This document shows, in pieces, positions 1 to 11,929 of a stretch of 64,000 nt of DNA (position 1 is the first letter of the stretch; every line of letters starts with the position of its first letter). Made by a program: the position numbers and the translations under genes. Origin of the DNA: Dasypus novemcinctus (Eukaryota > Chordata > Mammalia > Cingulata > Dasypodidae); the NCBI RefSeq assembly GCF_030445035.2, contig NC_080694.1, positions 70,695,147-70,759,146 on the forward strand. Direction: 5' to 3'. The notes below the pieces were generated by a model. The model was given only the letters and a program-made list of their open reading frames with translations. It was not told the origin of the DNA and did not search any database.

Positions 1-1415
1 CTCAGCTACATATGTATGTGACCTAGAAGACAGGCTCCCTCTCCCCTCAGCCCCCGATCTAAGCTCCCTTTATCCATCCAGGATGAGCTCAACATCATCA
101 CACATCATCACCCCCATCTCCATATTGAAGAGTCTAAATTTATACTGAGTGTGGCTTACAAGGTTGAGAAACCCCAGGAGGAGAACCAAGAATATGCTCA
201 GTCCAAAAGATTCATATTGTAGCAGATCCATGCCAAGAGAGAAGACAACAGGCTACTGTCCCACAGAGGACCTAAAGTAGTGGGTCAGAGATGTCCCAGG
301 GAGAGATTACCCATAAGAGAAGAGAACTCTGATGTTTTCATCAAAAATCTGACTTTGTTTGAAGAAGAATGTGGAAGGTTAAAACCTAACAGTAGTCTTG
401 AAATGATAGGTACTCTTCATGAAGAGAAATAAGGTATGCCACAGGACAGATAGTTCACCAGAGAGAACTAGGAAATTACAGATATAAGAGGAAATTCTTG
501 AGTTCAAAACATCCTCAAACACTGGCCTCAAATACTACCCATGACTCAATTTAATTGGACAACATGCTGAGTAATTTATGACCCCAGGCATTGTAAAATT
601 TAGAGCAATCAGCCAGTTATTAGTGGAATCTAGTCGGAGAGTTGTATACTAAATGAGCTAGACACCTTAACAGAAAGAGATCAGGGAAAGAGAGAGTCAA
701 AGAGAGCCATGCCAAAACCGTGAAGCAGAGAAGGTAAAGTGTATACTGAATTGCTACAATACACTGCCTAAAAATTTCAGTTTTCAGCCAAAAATTGCTA
801 GACAGGTAAAGAAGCAGAAACATATGGCTCAGGTATAGAAAACAAGTTAGACAATAGGCACTGCCTGTGAAAGGGAATAGATGTCACATTTTAATAGAGA
901 AAGCTTTCAAAACACCCATCAAAATATGTTCAAAGAACTAAAATAAACCTTGTCCAAAAAAGTAAAAGAAGATGAGAATACTAATAGAGAATATCAATTA
1001 AGAGATAAATATTAATAAAAAGGAAACAAACAGGTATTCTGGTTTTGAACGGTGCAATGACTAAAATGAAATTTTCACTAAAGGAAGTCAATAGCAGATT
1101 TGAACAGTCAAAAAAAACAATGAGTAAATTTGAAGACAGGTCAAATAAATTATACAGTCCAAGGAACAGAAAATGAAAAAAAAAAATGAAGAAAAAAGGA
1201 CAGAGTCTTAGATCTGTGGAACATCATCAAACATACCAAGAGACACATAATGGGAGTCCCAGAAGGAGAGAAGAGCCAAAAAGGAGCTGAAAGAATACTT
1301 TTTAAAATAATGGTTAAAAACTTCCTACATTTAATGGAAAGACAGTAATTATTCTGAGAGGTCCAAGATTTCCTAACTGGTGTAAATGCAAATTCCAAAT
1401 AAACCTTATTGAAAA
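1..1415 (+). mobile_element. Old LINE-1 fragment, 5' region and ORF1 part
   Basis: The stretch from about 900 to 1415 carries recognisable ORF1 sequence on the plus strand: a segment encoding a 'dLWNIIKHTKRHIMGVPEG'-like motif near 1210-1270 and a following 'aenfl.lm'-like segment, with many frame breaks. The first 900 bases are purine-rich and fit a LINE-1 5' region, but this part is less certain. It is an ancient, dead copy and lies just outside duplication unit 1. Confidence 0.55.
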
Positions 1416-1429
1416 GATGACAGTGAACA

Positions 1430-1920
1430 AAGAAGTAAATGTGGACTGGTTTTTAAGGGAGAGGAAGCAGCTAGAGCAAAGTTGCTAAGACTAGAGCATG
1501 ACTGCTGGGTTGAGAACAGTGAGGCTGGTGGAACTATTTCAGAGTGAAGGAGCAGCTAGTAGAGGACAGGAGGTTACAGGTAATGGGTGTCCAGATTGTG
1601 TCTGGCTTTAGATGCCATTGCAAGAAATTTGGGTTTTTGGTTGAGTCATTGCTCCCTTTTCAGGAAAGTGACATGATCTGATTTACACTTTAAATGTTAA
1701 CTCTGGCTATCTTAGTGGCCATAGTCTGTAACATGGAAGGGTTAGTTCAATTGGGAAACTGCTGCAATCACTCAGGTAAGAGGTGATGGCTCATGTCAGG
1801 TGAGGGAGACACCATCACTTGTTGTATTTGGAGTATTTAGATGATTAAATAAAAATCATTTCCTGGTGACTTCTGCGGGAAGTGTGAAAGAAAGAACAAT
1901 GCTTTTGAATGAGGGATGCA
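1430..1920 (+). repeat. Ancient mammalian interspersed repeat, unit 1 copy
   Basis: The text includes 'gtgacatgatctgattta' near 1669-1686 and 'ctctggctatct', a pattern I recognise from an abundant ancient mammalian repeat whose family I do not name with confidence. It matches 10720-11150 in unit 2, and a further, more distant copy is at 48210-48660. Confidence 0.55.
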
Positions 1921-1964
1921 ACTGCAAACAGACTTGAAGAAGGGTGTCAGGTTTCCATGCTGCC

Positions 1965-2490
1965 ATTTCCCCAGATTTAGTGGCTTAAAAGAACACAAAT
2001 TTACTATCTTACAGTTCTGACGCCCAAAATTAGTTTCCAGTGGCTAAAATCAGTGTCGGAGGCTGTTGTCCTTTCTGGGAGCTCTAGGGGAGTAAAAGTT
2101 TCCTGTACATTCGTGTTATTGTACAGATTCAGTTCCTTGAGTTTGTAAAACCAAGGCCCCCACTTTCTCTCTGCCAATGTACTGAAGACTGTAAACTTCT
2201 AGAAGCAATCCTGTGCTAGAGGCCCCTGTCTCCATACCCAAAGCCACAAACAGTGGGCTGTGTCCTTGTCGCATTCCCCTCTCTGACTGAACTGTGACAG
2301 GTTCTCCACTTTCAAGGACTGTTTGGACCTGCCCACATAATTTGGGAAAATCCACCATCTAAAGATCCATGCTCTAATCAAACCTGCAATCACGTTTTTC
2401 AATGTAAGATGACATATTCGCAGGTTCTGGGGATCAGGATGTCATTATCCCAGGCGGGTCCAAGAATTTTACCACCAAAGGAAAGCTCTT
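1965..2490 (-). mobile_element. MaLR/MLT1-like LTR, unit 1 copy
   Basis: In the given strand it runs from 'ttagtggcttaaaagaaca' through 'tctgggagctctagggga' to 'cattatcccaggcgggtcc' (about 2444), the reverse-strand reading of an MLT1-type LTR. The same element is at 11180-11695, in the same place of unit 2, so it predates the duplication. Confidence 0.55.
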
Positions 2491-2702
2491 CATCGATCTG
2501 TTCTCTCGGGAGAATGCCAAGAATTAATTCTTAGGTTAATGGAGTAAGTGGAGTAAGCATCTGGTACACAAGAGTCTGAACTGAGGAGGAAGGTTTGCAC
2601 TGGGAAACGGCACCTTTGGAGTAAACACAGAGAGGGCAGCATCATGTACAGCAGATTACAGAAATCATCAAGAATTGCATTTTGATTTTATACATTCATA
2701 TT

Positions 2703-2796
2703 TGTTTTTTTTTTAGGCAGTACTGGGATTTGTACTTGGGACCTTGTACATGGGAAGCAAATTTCAACCATGTGAGCTATATCGGCTTCCCTCACT
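2703..2796 (-). mobile_element. DAS-type tRNA-derived SINE, reverse orientation
   Basis: Starting from a T tract, the sequence reads as the reverse complement of the armadillo SINE head: 'ggacc...catgggaagcaaat' and 'gtgagctatatcggcttccc'. The unit 2 equivalent, after about 11930, does not show it, so it probably inserted after the duplication. Confidence 0.75.
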
Positions 2797-2809
2797 CTAA
2801 GTTTTAAGG

Positions 2810-3330
2810 TCCGTGTTTCCTTGGTTTGCCTAAAAAACATTTTCTCCATCCTTTCTCTTTTTCCTATTGATTATATTAATTACTGAAAATATGGAGCAAG
2901 TAATCCAATTATGTGGATTTGGATAGTCAAAAGTTTCATTTTAGGCATTTCATTTTACTGAGGGTGTAGTTGGATCATATTATAGTACTAACTTTCATTT
3001 AAGCCCATTTTCATATATTTATAGGCCACTTGAATACTCTCTTTTGAAACATGTCTAATCAAGTATTTTGCTCATTTTTCTACTAGGCTGCTCCTTTAAT
3101 GCATTCGGGTGCTATGATTCTAGTTATAAATTTTCTGTCAGACTGATAGATAGATGGCAAATATATACTTCCATTCCTAGGTTGACTTTTCACTTCCTTG
3201 ATTGTACTTTGAACTAGGGAAATTCATACTGATTCTTTCGAATTTTTTAATCCTGAAATTTACCCAAATGAGGTTATTAAAGTTTTAAGAATTAAAGATG
3301 AAAAAACCTTTATAAGAAATTAAGTGATGT
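2810..3330 (-). mobile_element. Old LINE-1 ORF2/3' fragment, antisense, unit 1 copy
   Basis: The motif 'gcaaatatatacttccattc' followed by 'ttttcacttccttgattgta' is typical of reverse-strand LINE-1 ORF2. It aligns with 23460-23870 in unit 2. Strongly decayed. Confidence 0.55.
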
Positions 3331-4860
3331 AATTACACGTGCCATTTCACCTAAATAATTTGTTACTACTTCAAGTATAAACATATTGAATATATAAAAT
3401 TTTCTGACTATATTATAGGAACCAGAAAAAAAAGCAATGAATTTATTTCAAGTTAGAAAATGATTATAAATTTTTCTTTTCCATGAACGGGATCATCATG
3501 TCAAAAGAAATTGTCTGCTTTTGGACTCCACGAGAGATCTAAAGGCTATCACCTCCAGATCAAAATTTTTGGTAAGTTTGTTGCTATGTAAAGTCTTGAA
3601 GCAAACAGATCTATTTACAAAGAAACACTAATAAAGAGCAAAAATCACTTGAAAAATCCCCTAAAATCAACAAATTATTTGGAAAGTATCAAATTGAAAT
3701 GAAGAGTGATTTTTAACTCTAATTACACAATCCAGGATTATCAGAGGATAAAAGGATAATTATTAAATAAGTTATTTTATTGTGCTGATTGTTAAATATG
3801 CTTCATGATACATCTAGATGTGTACCATCAGAAATAGTTGCATCGGCCAGTTGTTCCAGTGATATAATCACGCTGATATCATTTTTTATGGTAAATCATG
3901 TTTTGAGAGCTCCAGAAGTTCTCCATTGGCATACAGGCAAATCCAAGCACCCTGAAGGGCAGGGTTATAATTCCCCCTTAAAACAAACCAGTTTAGGCTA
4001 CAATAGAACTTCTTTATTATCTCCCTCTCTCTGCACACAGACTTCTTTCACTCCTTTCTTTTTCTTCAAGCATTCAAGCTTTACATTAAGGTCCCAAGTT
4101 TAACCCACTCCCTTGAGTTAGATCATTCTTTTTTTTGGGGGGGGGGCGGGGGTTAGGTTTAACAATGACACTCCTAAGGAAATGACCCATCAAACCTCCT
4201 CAAGGCATTTTTACAGAAGATGAATAAATTTCAGCCCTACCTACAAGATTTTAACACTAAAAAGAAAGCCATGTTAATTAAAATGCACTTTGTTACTGGA
4301 ACAGAAACAGAAGAGTCACTGGAAGACAATGGAAAGTGAAGGAACAGATAGTATATTTAAGAGAAGTTGGAACATTTAGAATGGCATCTGTGAAGAAAGA
4401 AAAGCTAATCTGTCTGACTCTGCACAAAGTAGATCCAATTCTGGCTGATTATCTCCAAGCATAAGTAAGTGAAATTCTAGAAGAGATATAAATAGCAAAT
4501 CTAACACTCAAAAGCTAAAAGGCAGGGCCAGCTACATAATTTGTGGGAACTGGTGCAAAATAAGAGGGAATTCTTTGTTCAAATATTAAGAAGTATATTA
4601 AGATGGTGACAGCAAAGTATTAAACCAGGAACTTGAGTCCATCTGAGCACAGGGCCTGTGAGAATATGTAGATTTCAAGTCCATGAAGCTGGCTTTCCTA
4701 ATACAAGAAAATTTAAGACATTATCAGTATTACTAAAGGAGACCCCGGTATTACCACACATAAAGAGGAAAATTGCTGGTCATAACTACATCGAAATAAA
4801 AGACCGTTAGTCTACAAATGAAACTGTTGAAAACATTAACATGGTGATATTTCAGAAAAC
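3330..4860. other. Unit 1 unique-like sequence, no gene seen
   Basis: AT-rich DNA that aligns with 23870-25780 in unit 2 (for example the shared block 'ctaaaatcaacaaattattt' at 3661 and 24301). Part of it (4190 onward) also aligns with unit 3 from 33320. I see no gene or named repeat. Confidence 0.6.
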
Positions 4861-4864
4861 ATGG

Positions 4865-5040
4865 AGATTTCATGGCAGTTGTCTCTAGAAATAGAGAGCC
4901 TCAGACCAAATCTTAGTTCCAGGATTAATCTCAAGTAACTGAGACATTTACTTAACTCCCCTATTCCCCAGTTTCCTTATGTTAAAATGGTAATTGTGTC
5001 AGTACTTTCTTTGTTGGGTTTTTGTAATCATAAGTGAACT
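4865..5040 (+). repeat. MIR SINE fragment
   Basis: 'acatttacttaactccc' followed by 'ccagtttccttatgttaaaatgg' in two adjoining pieces matches the MIR core region in sense orientation. Ancient and diverged. Confidence 0.5.
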
Positions 5041-5439
5041 AATATACATGAACAAAGAACAATAACTTACACTTAAAAAACGAACAAATGTTATTTGTTT
5101 TTATCATATTTGCAACATATAATAAAGTGGCAATATTAATGTGATGGATATAAACTGAACTCTCCTTCAAAACAATAAGAGTGGAAACAATACAAAGAGG
5201 GAAAAAGAACACTCCATTCATACACTTACTAGAGAGTTTGTTTCAATGGCAAGATCACGTGGCAATAACCCTTGGATGGAAAAGATAGTATTTTCTTACA
5301 GCAAGATTTGGGGATACATACTGGTTATATTAGCATAATCTTCTCACGGAGAAATGTGATCTTTTAGATCACAATACTAAAAGAAATGTATTAGTGTTTG
5401 TACCATAGTAAAGAGTCAAATTTAGCAGGGACAAAAAAC

Positions 5440-5965
5440 AATCCTACTTCTCTTGATTTTTATTGCGCAATAAGCTTGCTGCCTGATGTGCGCAGAAGCT
5501 AACATTATGACACCAGGAATTTGAAAAAAGAAATAATTTTATTGCAAGGTTGATCAGCAAGGAGACAGAAGGCAAGCTCGAGTCTGGCTCCTCAATGTGA
5601 GAATTTAGGGGAGTTTATGGCAATGGAACAAAGGGAGATGGGGACAGTGTTGGGGACTTGGGATGGCATATTTTGATAGGTTGTTCATAGTATAGTCCGT
5701 ATGTGGTGGTAATATGCCTGTGCACCAGATCTTCCTTGATGAGGGACCCATAACTTTTTGTATTCTTCTGATGACTCCTCATCCTCCTAATCTTCATTCC
5801 AAGAAAGCTGAGTTCTCCTATTACTGTCTCAAAGGTGGCTTAAAGGACAAGAGTCAGTGTTTATGTGACCTGCAGTAAAACAAACTCAGAAGAAAAGGTT
5901 GCAGGAACAAAAAACATCCCTCCAAACTAGTTTTAGCCTGCCCAAGATTTCAATTCCTCTTTGGT
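5440..5965 (-). mobile_element. Possible solo LTR, reverse orientation
   Basis: This block is missing from units 2 and 3. It contains 'ttttattgcaaggttgatca' near 5537 (a reversed poly(A)-signal region) and a composition unlike its flanks, as expected for an LTR in reverse. I cannot name the family; it could be another kind of insertion. Confidence 0.3.
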
Positions 5966-6316
5966 TTCCACAGATGTAGAGTAATAACAAAAGAGAGTGT
6001 ATATTAAGGATAGTCATATAATTGTTATAATCAATAGGGTGTGACTGGACCACATTTCCTAACACTTATTGACAATTTTCTTTCCACTTTATAAACTAAA
6101 GAGTACTTTCCAAGGGAGCCCCCAAATGAGAAAATGAATCCAAACCTCTGTGCCAGGAAGTAAGAGAAATATCAACTATGGACATACAGCAGACAATTGA
6201 GGCTTGTGTGGCTGTCCCTGGTCCTGAAATAAAGGGCAAAGGATTCAACAGGAAGAGAGAAAAAGAAGGGAAAATGGAATTCAAGATAGGAATTCCCCAA
6301 AGCTATTTCCTCAAAC

Positions 6317-6354
6317 GGGGGGGGGGGGGGGGGGGGAAGGGGGGGAGAGGGGAG
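6317..6354 (+). repeat. Poly-G tract
   Basis: Twenty consecutive G (6317-6336), then AA, seven G and further G runs. It is strongly G-quadruplex-prone and also a common site of assembly and sequencing error. Confidence 0.9.
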
Positions 6355-6359
6355 GTTAC

Positions 6360-8532
6360 CCTGTTTATTCTTACAACTGTTCTTCTCAGCACCCAGAGAA
6401 CATATTCTCTCTGGATTTTCATACCTAGAAATTTTGTCTCACAAAAAGGCATACGGAATGTCAGGAAGTTAGGCAGACATTTTGGAAGATATAGAACCTA
6501 TGCTGGGATCACAACATGAATTATCTCTTCAAATAATTTTCTATTCTTTATAATCACTGGGAATATAAACCTATACAGCATCCTTGTATCTGAGCAATCA
6601 ATCAGGCAAGAATGAAAAAGGAGACAGGCTGGTAAGTTGCCCATATATTCTACCTATTAGTGAATGATCAGTCTTCTTGCTATTATTAAAGTGAAAATCC
6701 CAGGATTTAAAACAAATTTCCTCTTTATGGTAAGCCACTCCTTATATTGTGGGTTATGAAGCCAATTTACTTCCTATATTTTTATTTCCATATCTTATTT
6801 TCAATTCAACACCCTAGTTTTCCATACATTCTCAAAGCATATGTATAAATTCCAATCATTAAGAAGTGAGTTTTATTTCTAATTGCTAAATGGATTTTTC
6901 ATACAATTTTGTTTTGTGGGTCAGACAATTAATAATGGTGTTTGGTTTATCATGTGTATTTTACCCGGATTGGAAAATTCCCTAATTATAAAAATTATAT
7001 TGACAATGAAAAAGTTACTGGGATGTTTTGAATGAAACCCTCAATGGAAGCATAGTAGAGGTGAGAACATTTCTCAAACTTTATTCCACCTATGAAACCT
7101 AGAGTCCCATGTGCTCCCTAAATCTGCTCCCCAGGGCAGTCACTGTTTTCCTCTAGCCCTTTCAAATCAATTTCTTCTCCTTTCATTGTTTTCTCAAACT
7201 GTATTATAGAAAACTCCCCTGCATCTCATTTCAGATTTCATTTAGATTTTTATTCTCCCATCAGTGTTTCCCAAAACTGAAAATGTCCCTTATATTCTTC
7301 TTTCTTCCTTCTTAATTACAAAAACTCATCTGCTATATCTGGAAATTAAAGGACCAAAAAAAGAAGCTATAACACAAAGTATTCCACTTTTGTCCAAGTA
7401 AATAAAGGTGATAATATCAGGTTCTTTGCAAATAATGAAAGAAATAAGATTCAAAATTTTTTTCTGGCTTTCTGTAAACAAATCAAATTTAGCCAACAAT
7501 TAAACTTTATTACAATGAATATATTTACAAATCCTCAAGTTTTAACATCATTGAAGAAAATGTTATTATTACAAAAGTGTGAATGAAATGAAAATTAAGG
7601 AATTATATTTTAGGAAGCATTGGTTTTATGTGATGGACAAAGAGCATAAAGAGAAAGCATATTTTTCAAATGAGAACAGCTGAAACTAATGGTGACCTCG
7701 GAAGGAGCTGAAATGAAGCAGATATTTTATTGGAGAGATGGAAGCCAATGTGACTGCCAGGGTCATATTAACGGAACTAAGCTGAAGAAGGTATATCTCA
7801 CTTAAACTAAATTATTCCTTAATATATGAAGAGCGAGTTTATTTAATAGATAAGAAAAACAAGAATTAAAAACATTTACCATACAAGAAGCTAGGATTTC
7901 ATGGGGCTGTAGTCAAAGATACCTCCAGGAGTCGTCAGTGTTGTCGTGTGATCTAGAGAGGGAATTCCTGGAGTCATTGGAGGCAGGAATTTTCAGAAGG
8001 TGATCAGTAAGAAGTCACCTCCAGCCTTGCTTACATTCTAACTAAGATAAGGGAAAGCTATGATTGCTATTTAAATGTTTTTGTTCATGTTTTTTTAAAG
8101 ATCAGGTAGTTGCAATTAGTTTTTCCTTCTCTATTTCCTTAAGATAGAATCCCTCAGGAGATTTTTCATGATGTTTATTGATATAGCACAGTGGAGTACG
8201 TAAAAATGTCACCGTGTTAGACTGAATTTGGAAAAGGTCAGGCAAGTTGTATCAAAATGAAAGTGTTCACAGAGATGATAGGCTGAAAACAAGGATCTCT
8301 GAGAAAATAATGTGATACCTAACATGAAAATATTGACTAAGTTATATATATATAACCTTAATGTCCAACAGTCTAATGGCCCTTAATCTGTAATAACTCT
8401 GTGTTTGCTGTCATTTAAAATAACCTCGTTTTCCCTGAAATCATTTTGTCTTGGAAAAAACACATGGGCTGGAAGGATTTGACCCTCAGTAGTGAAAGTT
8501 TCCCAGATCTTATTTTGCCTTTTCTCCCAGTC
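6360..8532. other. Unit 1 region upstream of the receptor pseudogene
   Basis: It aligns with 28455-30892 upstream of the intact receptor, for example 'cagcacccag' at 6390 and 28478, and 'gggctggaaggatttgaccc' at 8466 and about 30826. The conserved block 8466-8486 / 30826-30846 lies about 50-65 bases before each ATG. No exon or promoter can be assigned by eye. Confidence 0.6.
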
Positions 8533-9457
8533 ATGCTGAATCAAACCTTAGTCACTGAATTTTTCCTCCTTGGAATGACAGACATCTGAGAACTGCAGCC
8601 TCTTCTCTTTTTTGTTTTCCTAAACATCTACACCAGCAATGTGGCTGGGAAGGGGCCAGCATTATGATCATCATCTCTGACTCAAGACTCCACTCTTCCA
8701 TGTACTTCTTCCTGGGAAACCTCTCATGCCTAGACATCTGCTAGTTCATTGTGACACTACCAAAGATGCTGGAGAACTTACTCTCTTCACGCAAAGAAAT
8801 TTCCTTTTTGAGGTGCATGCTCCAGCTGCATTTCTTCCACTTCTTGGGCAGCACAGAAGCTTTGCTGTTGGAAGTGATGGCCTTGGACTGCTCTGTGGTG
8901 ATCTGCAAACCACTTCATTACACTGTCATCATGAATCATCAGCTCTGCATCCATATGGCCAGCACAGTCTGGGCCTGCTACACTCCATAATGCCCTGCTG
9001 CACTCCATAATGACCTCTCGCTTGAACTTCTGTGGTTCCAACTATATCCATCACTTCTTCTGTGATATTAAGCCACTACTGGAACTGGCTTGTTGGAATG
9101 TTGACCTCAAAATGTGGCTGCTTAATACTGTCACAGGCACCTTTGCCATGGGCCCCTTTTTCTGACACTTTTCTCCTATTTCTGCATTCTCACCTATGTC
9201 TTCCTCAAGACTCATTCTTGCAGATTGCTTCAGAAAGCACTGTCCACCTGTGCCTCTCACTTCATGGTAGTTATTCTTCTCTATGTTCATGGTATCTTCA
9301 CCTATCTTTGTCTTGCTTCAGGCAGCTCTATGGAACAGGTTGTGGTGGTTGCCATCATGTACAGAGTGGTCACTCCTGTACTAAATCCACTGAACTATAC
9401 CTTGAGGAACAAGGAGGTGAAGAGGCTTTAAGTAGGGCAATAAGAAGGAAGTTCTGA
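8533..9457 (+). pseudogene. OR12D-like olfactory receptor pseudogene (unit 1 paralogue)
   Basis: The sequence aligns along its whole length with the intact receptor at 30893-31819. Lesions seen by hand alignment: (1) codon 19, Gln in the intact copy, is TGA at 8587-8589; (2) one base is lost near 8651, in the TM1 GN region; (3) the Tyr71 codon is TAG at 8742-8744; (4) the TM3 DR motif reads MALDCSVVIC; (5) an imperfect 20-bp tandem repeat around 8968-9010 replaces the ICL2/TM4 end and adds one base; (6) one base is lost near 9150, in TM5; (7) one base is lost near 9423, giving an early stop just before the C-terminus. ATG and the terminal TGA (9455-9457) are retained. With this many defects it cannot make a receptor. 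Confidence 0.95.
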
Positions 9458-10103
9458 CATGAATAAACATAGAGAACTCTTCTGAGGCATATATAAGCAG
9501 GTGATGAGAAAGTAGAAATTTGAATGTATACCTTGCCTTGAATGATTTATAATTATATAGAGAAGGAATTGGGTACATAAATGTAAATGGGAATGTCTAG
9601 TGTAGCAGAATTAAGCAATGCATTCCTAGGTAATATAAAAGAAACTTGACCAGACATGCACTAGCCATGGAACACTAACGTGAATTTGTTTTAGGATATC
9701 AGTTGCTAAAATGGATTTATTAGATGTTCTAATATATTCTTATATGAAATCAGATGTAGAAATATGCTTGCACTTCTCATGTGGTTAGAATTGGATTTGT
9801 TTGTGTGTGTGATCCCTCTTGGTTAACTACTTGAATGTGATGAATAAAATTGCTCTTATAATTATTGTTAATATTTTAGTACATTAATTTAGTACATTAA
9901 TACATTAATAGCAGTACATTAATAGCAGTCATAGGTAGTCAATTATAAATGCAAATGCTAAATCACATTGAAGTTAAGGAGAACTTTTTAAAAGTAATAT
10001 CAGCGTTTTTTGTTCTTGAACCAGGGAAGGAGGTAAGTTATTAAGCCAAAGAAATTGTAATCACTAATTAACAGAAATAAAATAACTGATGGTTCATCAA
10101 AAG
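9458..10103. other. Unit 1 region downstream of the pseudogene
   Basis: It aligns with 31820-32420 downstream of the intact receptor, including the shared AATAAA at 9843-9848. A short direct repeat of 'agtacattaat' occurs at 9889-9922. No gene. Confidence 0.6.
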
Positions 10104-10573
10104 CAGGGGTTCCTAATATTTTTTTTTCCAAATCCTTTCCAGTCAGTTGAAATTCATGGACCCCTTCTCAGAATGTAGTAGCAGAGAGTTTTATGAGGCT
10201 CAAAATTGTCATATCTTCAAGTTAAATTTAAGGATTATTCAGAATTACAGTTCGCAGTTTTCCCATAATTTCAATACCTGATAACATAACACAGTTCAAC
10301 ACTTTTTCAAATGGGCATTTTCAGGAAACATTTAGAACTTTGAGTTTTCCCACAGCATCATAAAACCATCTCCACCATCCTTACAAAACTTTTTGCAGGC
10401 AGTTATCCACTGAACTGGGAATATGCTACATCAAAATAAAAATCATACTAAGTCCACATTATACTCTGTAATATTTAATAAATATATCACACCTGTTCCA
10501 ACACATCCTCACAAAAATAATGTTTTTTTGAATTTTCAGTTCAAGCTCATGAACCACATGCCTAAGAACCCCT
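10104..10573. mobile_element. hAT-like non-autonomous DNA transposon (MITE)
   Basis: The left end reads 'caggggttcctaat' and the right end 'cctaagaacccct', which are inverted repeats of each other. Internal 'tcatggaccccttctcagaa' near 10153 is typical of mammalian hAT MITEs. Flanks 'catcaaaag' and 'catgtaaatg' look like a diverged 8-bp target duplication. Unit 2 near 32410-32440 reads straight through without the element. Confidence 0.6.
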
Positions 10574-10719
10574 CATGTAAATGTTCTGGAACTCTCTAAC
10601 CAGAGCTCTTTTGGAAGTCTCTTGACAAGCATGAAGTAGACAAAAGGAAATACATGAAGAAGATGAAGACGTGGAAATGGGGATGACCACAAGGAAGAGG
10701 GAGTGCTGAGGATAGAGCA

Positions 10720-11150
10720 TGACTTCTGGACTTGAAGAACATTGAGGAGGGTGAAGGGGATATTTCAGAGTTGAAGGTGACTAGTCAGAGAGGATCATAG
10801 ATAGTTAATGGGTAGACAGATTGTGTTGCCCTGGAAGGCCACTGTGAGAACTTGGATTTGTGGGGAGCAATTGCTGGGTTCTGAGAAAAGTGACACGTGA
10901 CCTGATTTATATTTTTGAAGGATGACTAATTATTCTGATGAGAACAGATATTTAGATCAATGAGGAGGCTGTGGCAGTAATTCGGGTGAGAGCAGATGGC
11001 TCAGACCAGGGCAATAGATGCAGGTGGATCTGGGTAATTACATGAGAGGAAGCCAGAATCATCCTGATGGCTCTGATGTGAGATAAGAGAGAGTCAGAGA
11101 CGATGCTTACTTGCTGACCTGAGCACCTGGAAGGATGAAACTGTCAACCA
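10720..11150 (+). repeat. Ancient mammalian interspersed repeat, unit 2 copy
   Basis: Matches 1430-1920, for example 'atatttcagagttgaagg' against 'ctatttcagagtgaagga' and 'gtgacctgatttatattt'. It marks the left end of duplication unit 2. Confidence 0.55.
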
Positions 11151-11179
11151 CAGACATAGAGAAGGGATTAGTTTTCTAT

Positions 11180-11695
11180 TCCACCATTAAAATTGCCACA
11201 CATTTAGTGACTTAGAATAATACAAACTTAATGCCTTTCAATTCTGATGATTAGGAGTCTGAAATGGGTCTCACCAGGATAAAATCAGGTGTTGGCAAGC
11301 TGCTACCCTTTCTGGAGCTCTGGGAAGGCTCATCCCTGCTCATTGGAATTGCTGCCAGAATTCAGTCCTGTGCAGTTATAGGACTGGCATCCTCATTGTC
11401 TTGCAGCCTATGAGCTGAAGATGGTGGCTTCTAGAAGCATGCCTTGGCCAGAGTCCCTTTTCCTCCACTTTCAAGCCAGTAGCAGCATCCTGTCCTTACT
11501 TGTATCTCTCTAACCACACTTAACCACTTTTAAGAATTAATGATTAGATTGCACACACCAGATAATCCAGCTTACTCTCACCATCTAAATATCAAATCCC
11601 TAATATCATCTGCAAAGAAATGTTTGTCATGTAAGGTAACATATTTGCAAATTCTCAGGATTGGGGCATGGCTGTCTCAGGGGCCCATTGTTTAT
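11180..11695 (-). mobile_element. MaLR/MLT1-like LTR, unit 2 copy
   Basis: Second copy of the LTR at 1965-2490, in the same orientation and order ('tttagtgacttagaataata', 'ctttctggagctctggga', 'ggtaacatatttgcaaattc'). The two short ORFs on either strand here are chance readings through the LTR. Confidence 0.55.
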
Positions 11696-11929
11696 CTTCC
11701 AAGAGAAGGCATTTGGGGAGCAGATCTTTAGGGGACACCAAGAGTTCATTTTTACACAGGTTAAACCTTACCTCCCATTGCCATATAGGAGTCTGGAGCT
11801 GAGGAGAAAGGTCTGGATGGAGGATAGGAAGTTTGGAGGATACAAAGCGTGGAACCAAGAGGCATGTTCAAGTTTAGAGAAATTGTCAGGAATCACATGC
11901 TAATTTTATAAATTCAAATTTATCAATAT

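Noticed and set aside
6178-6519. 113-codon ORF through the poly-G tract
   Set aside because: It includes a poly-Gly run from 20 G and no conserved motif.
9032-9457. 141-codon ORF overlapping the receptor pseudogene
   Set aside because: It is the shifted frame of the pseudogene; the real homologous frame is seen from 9225.
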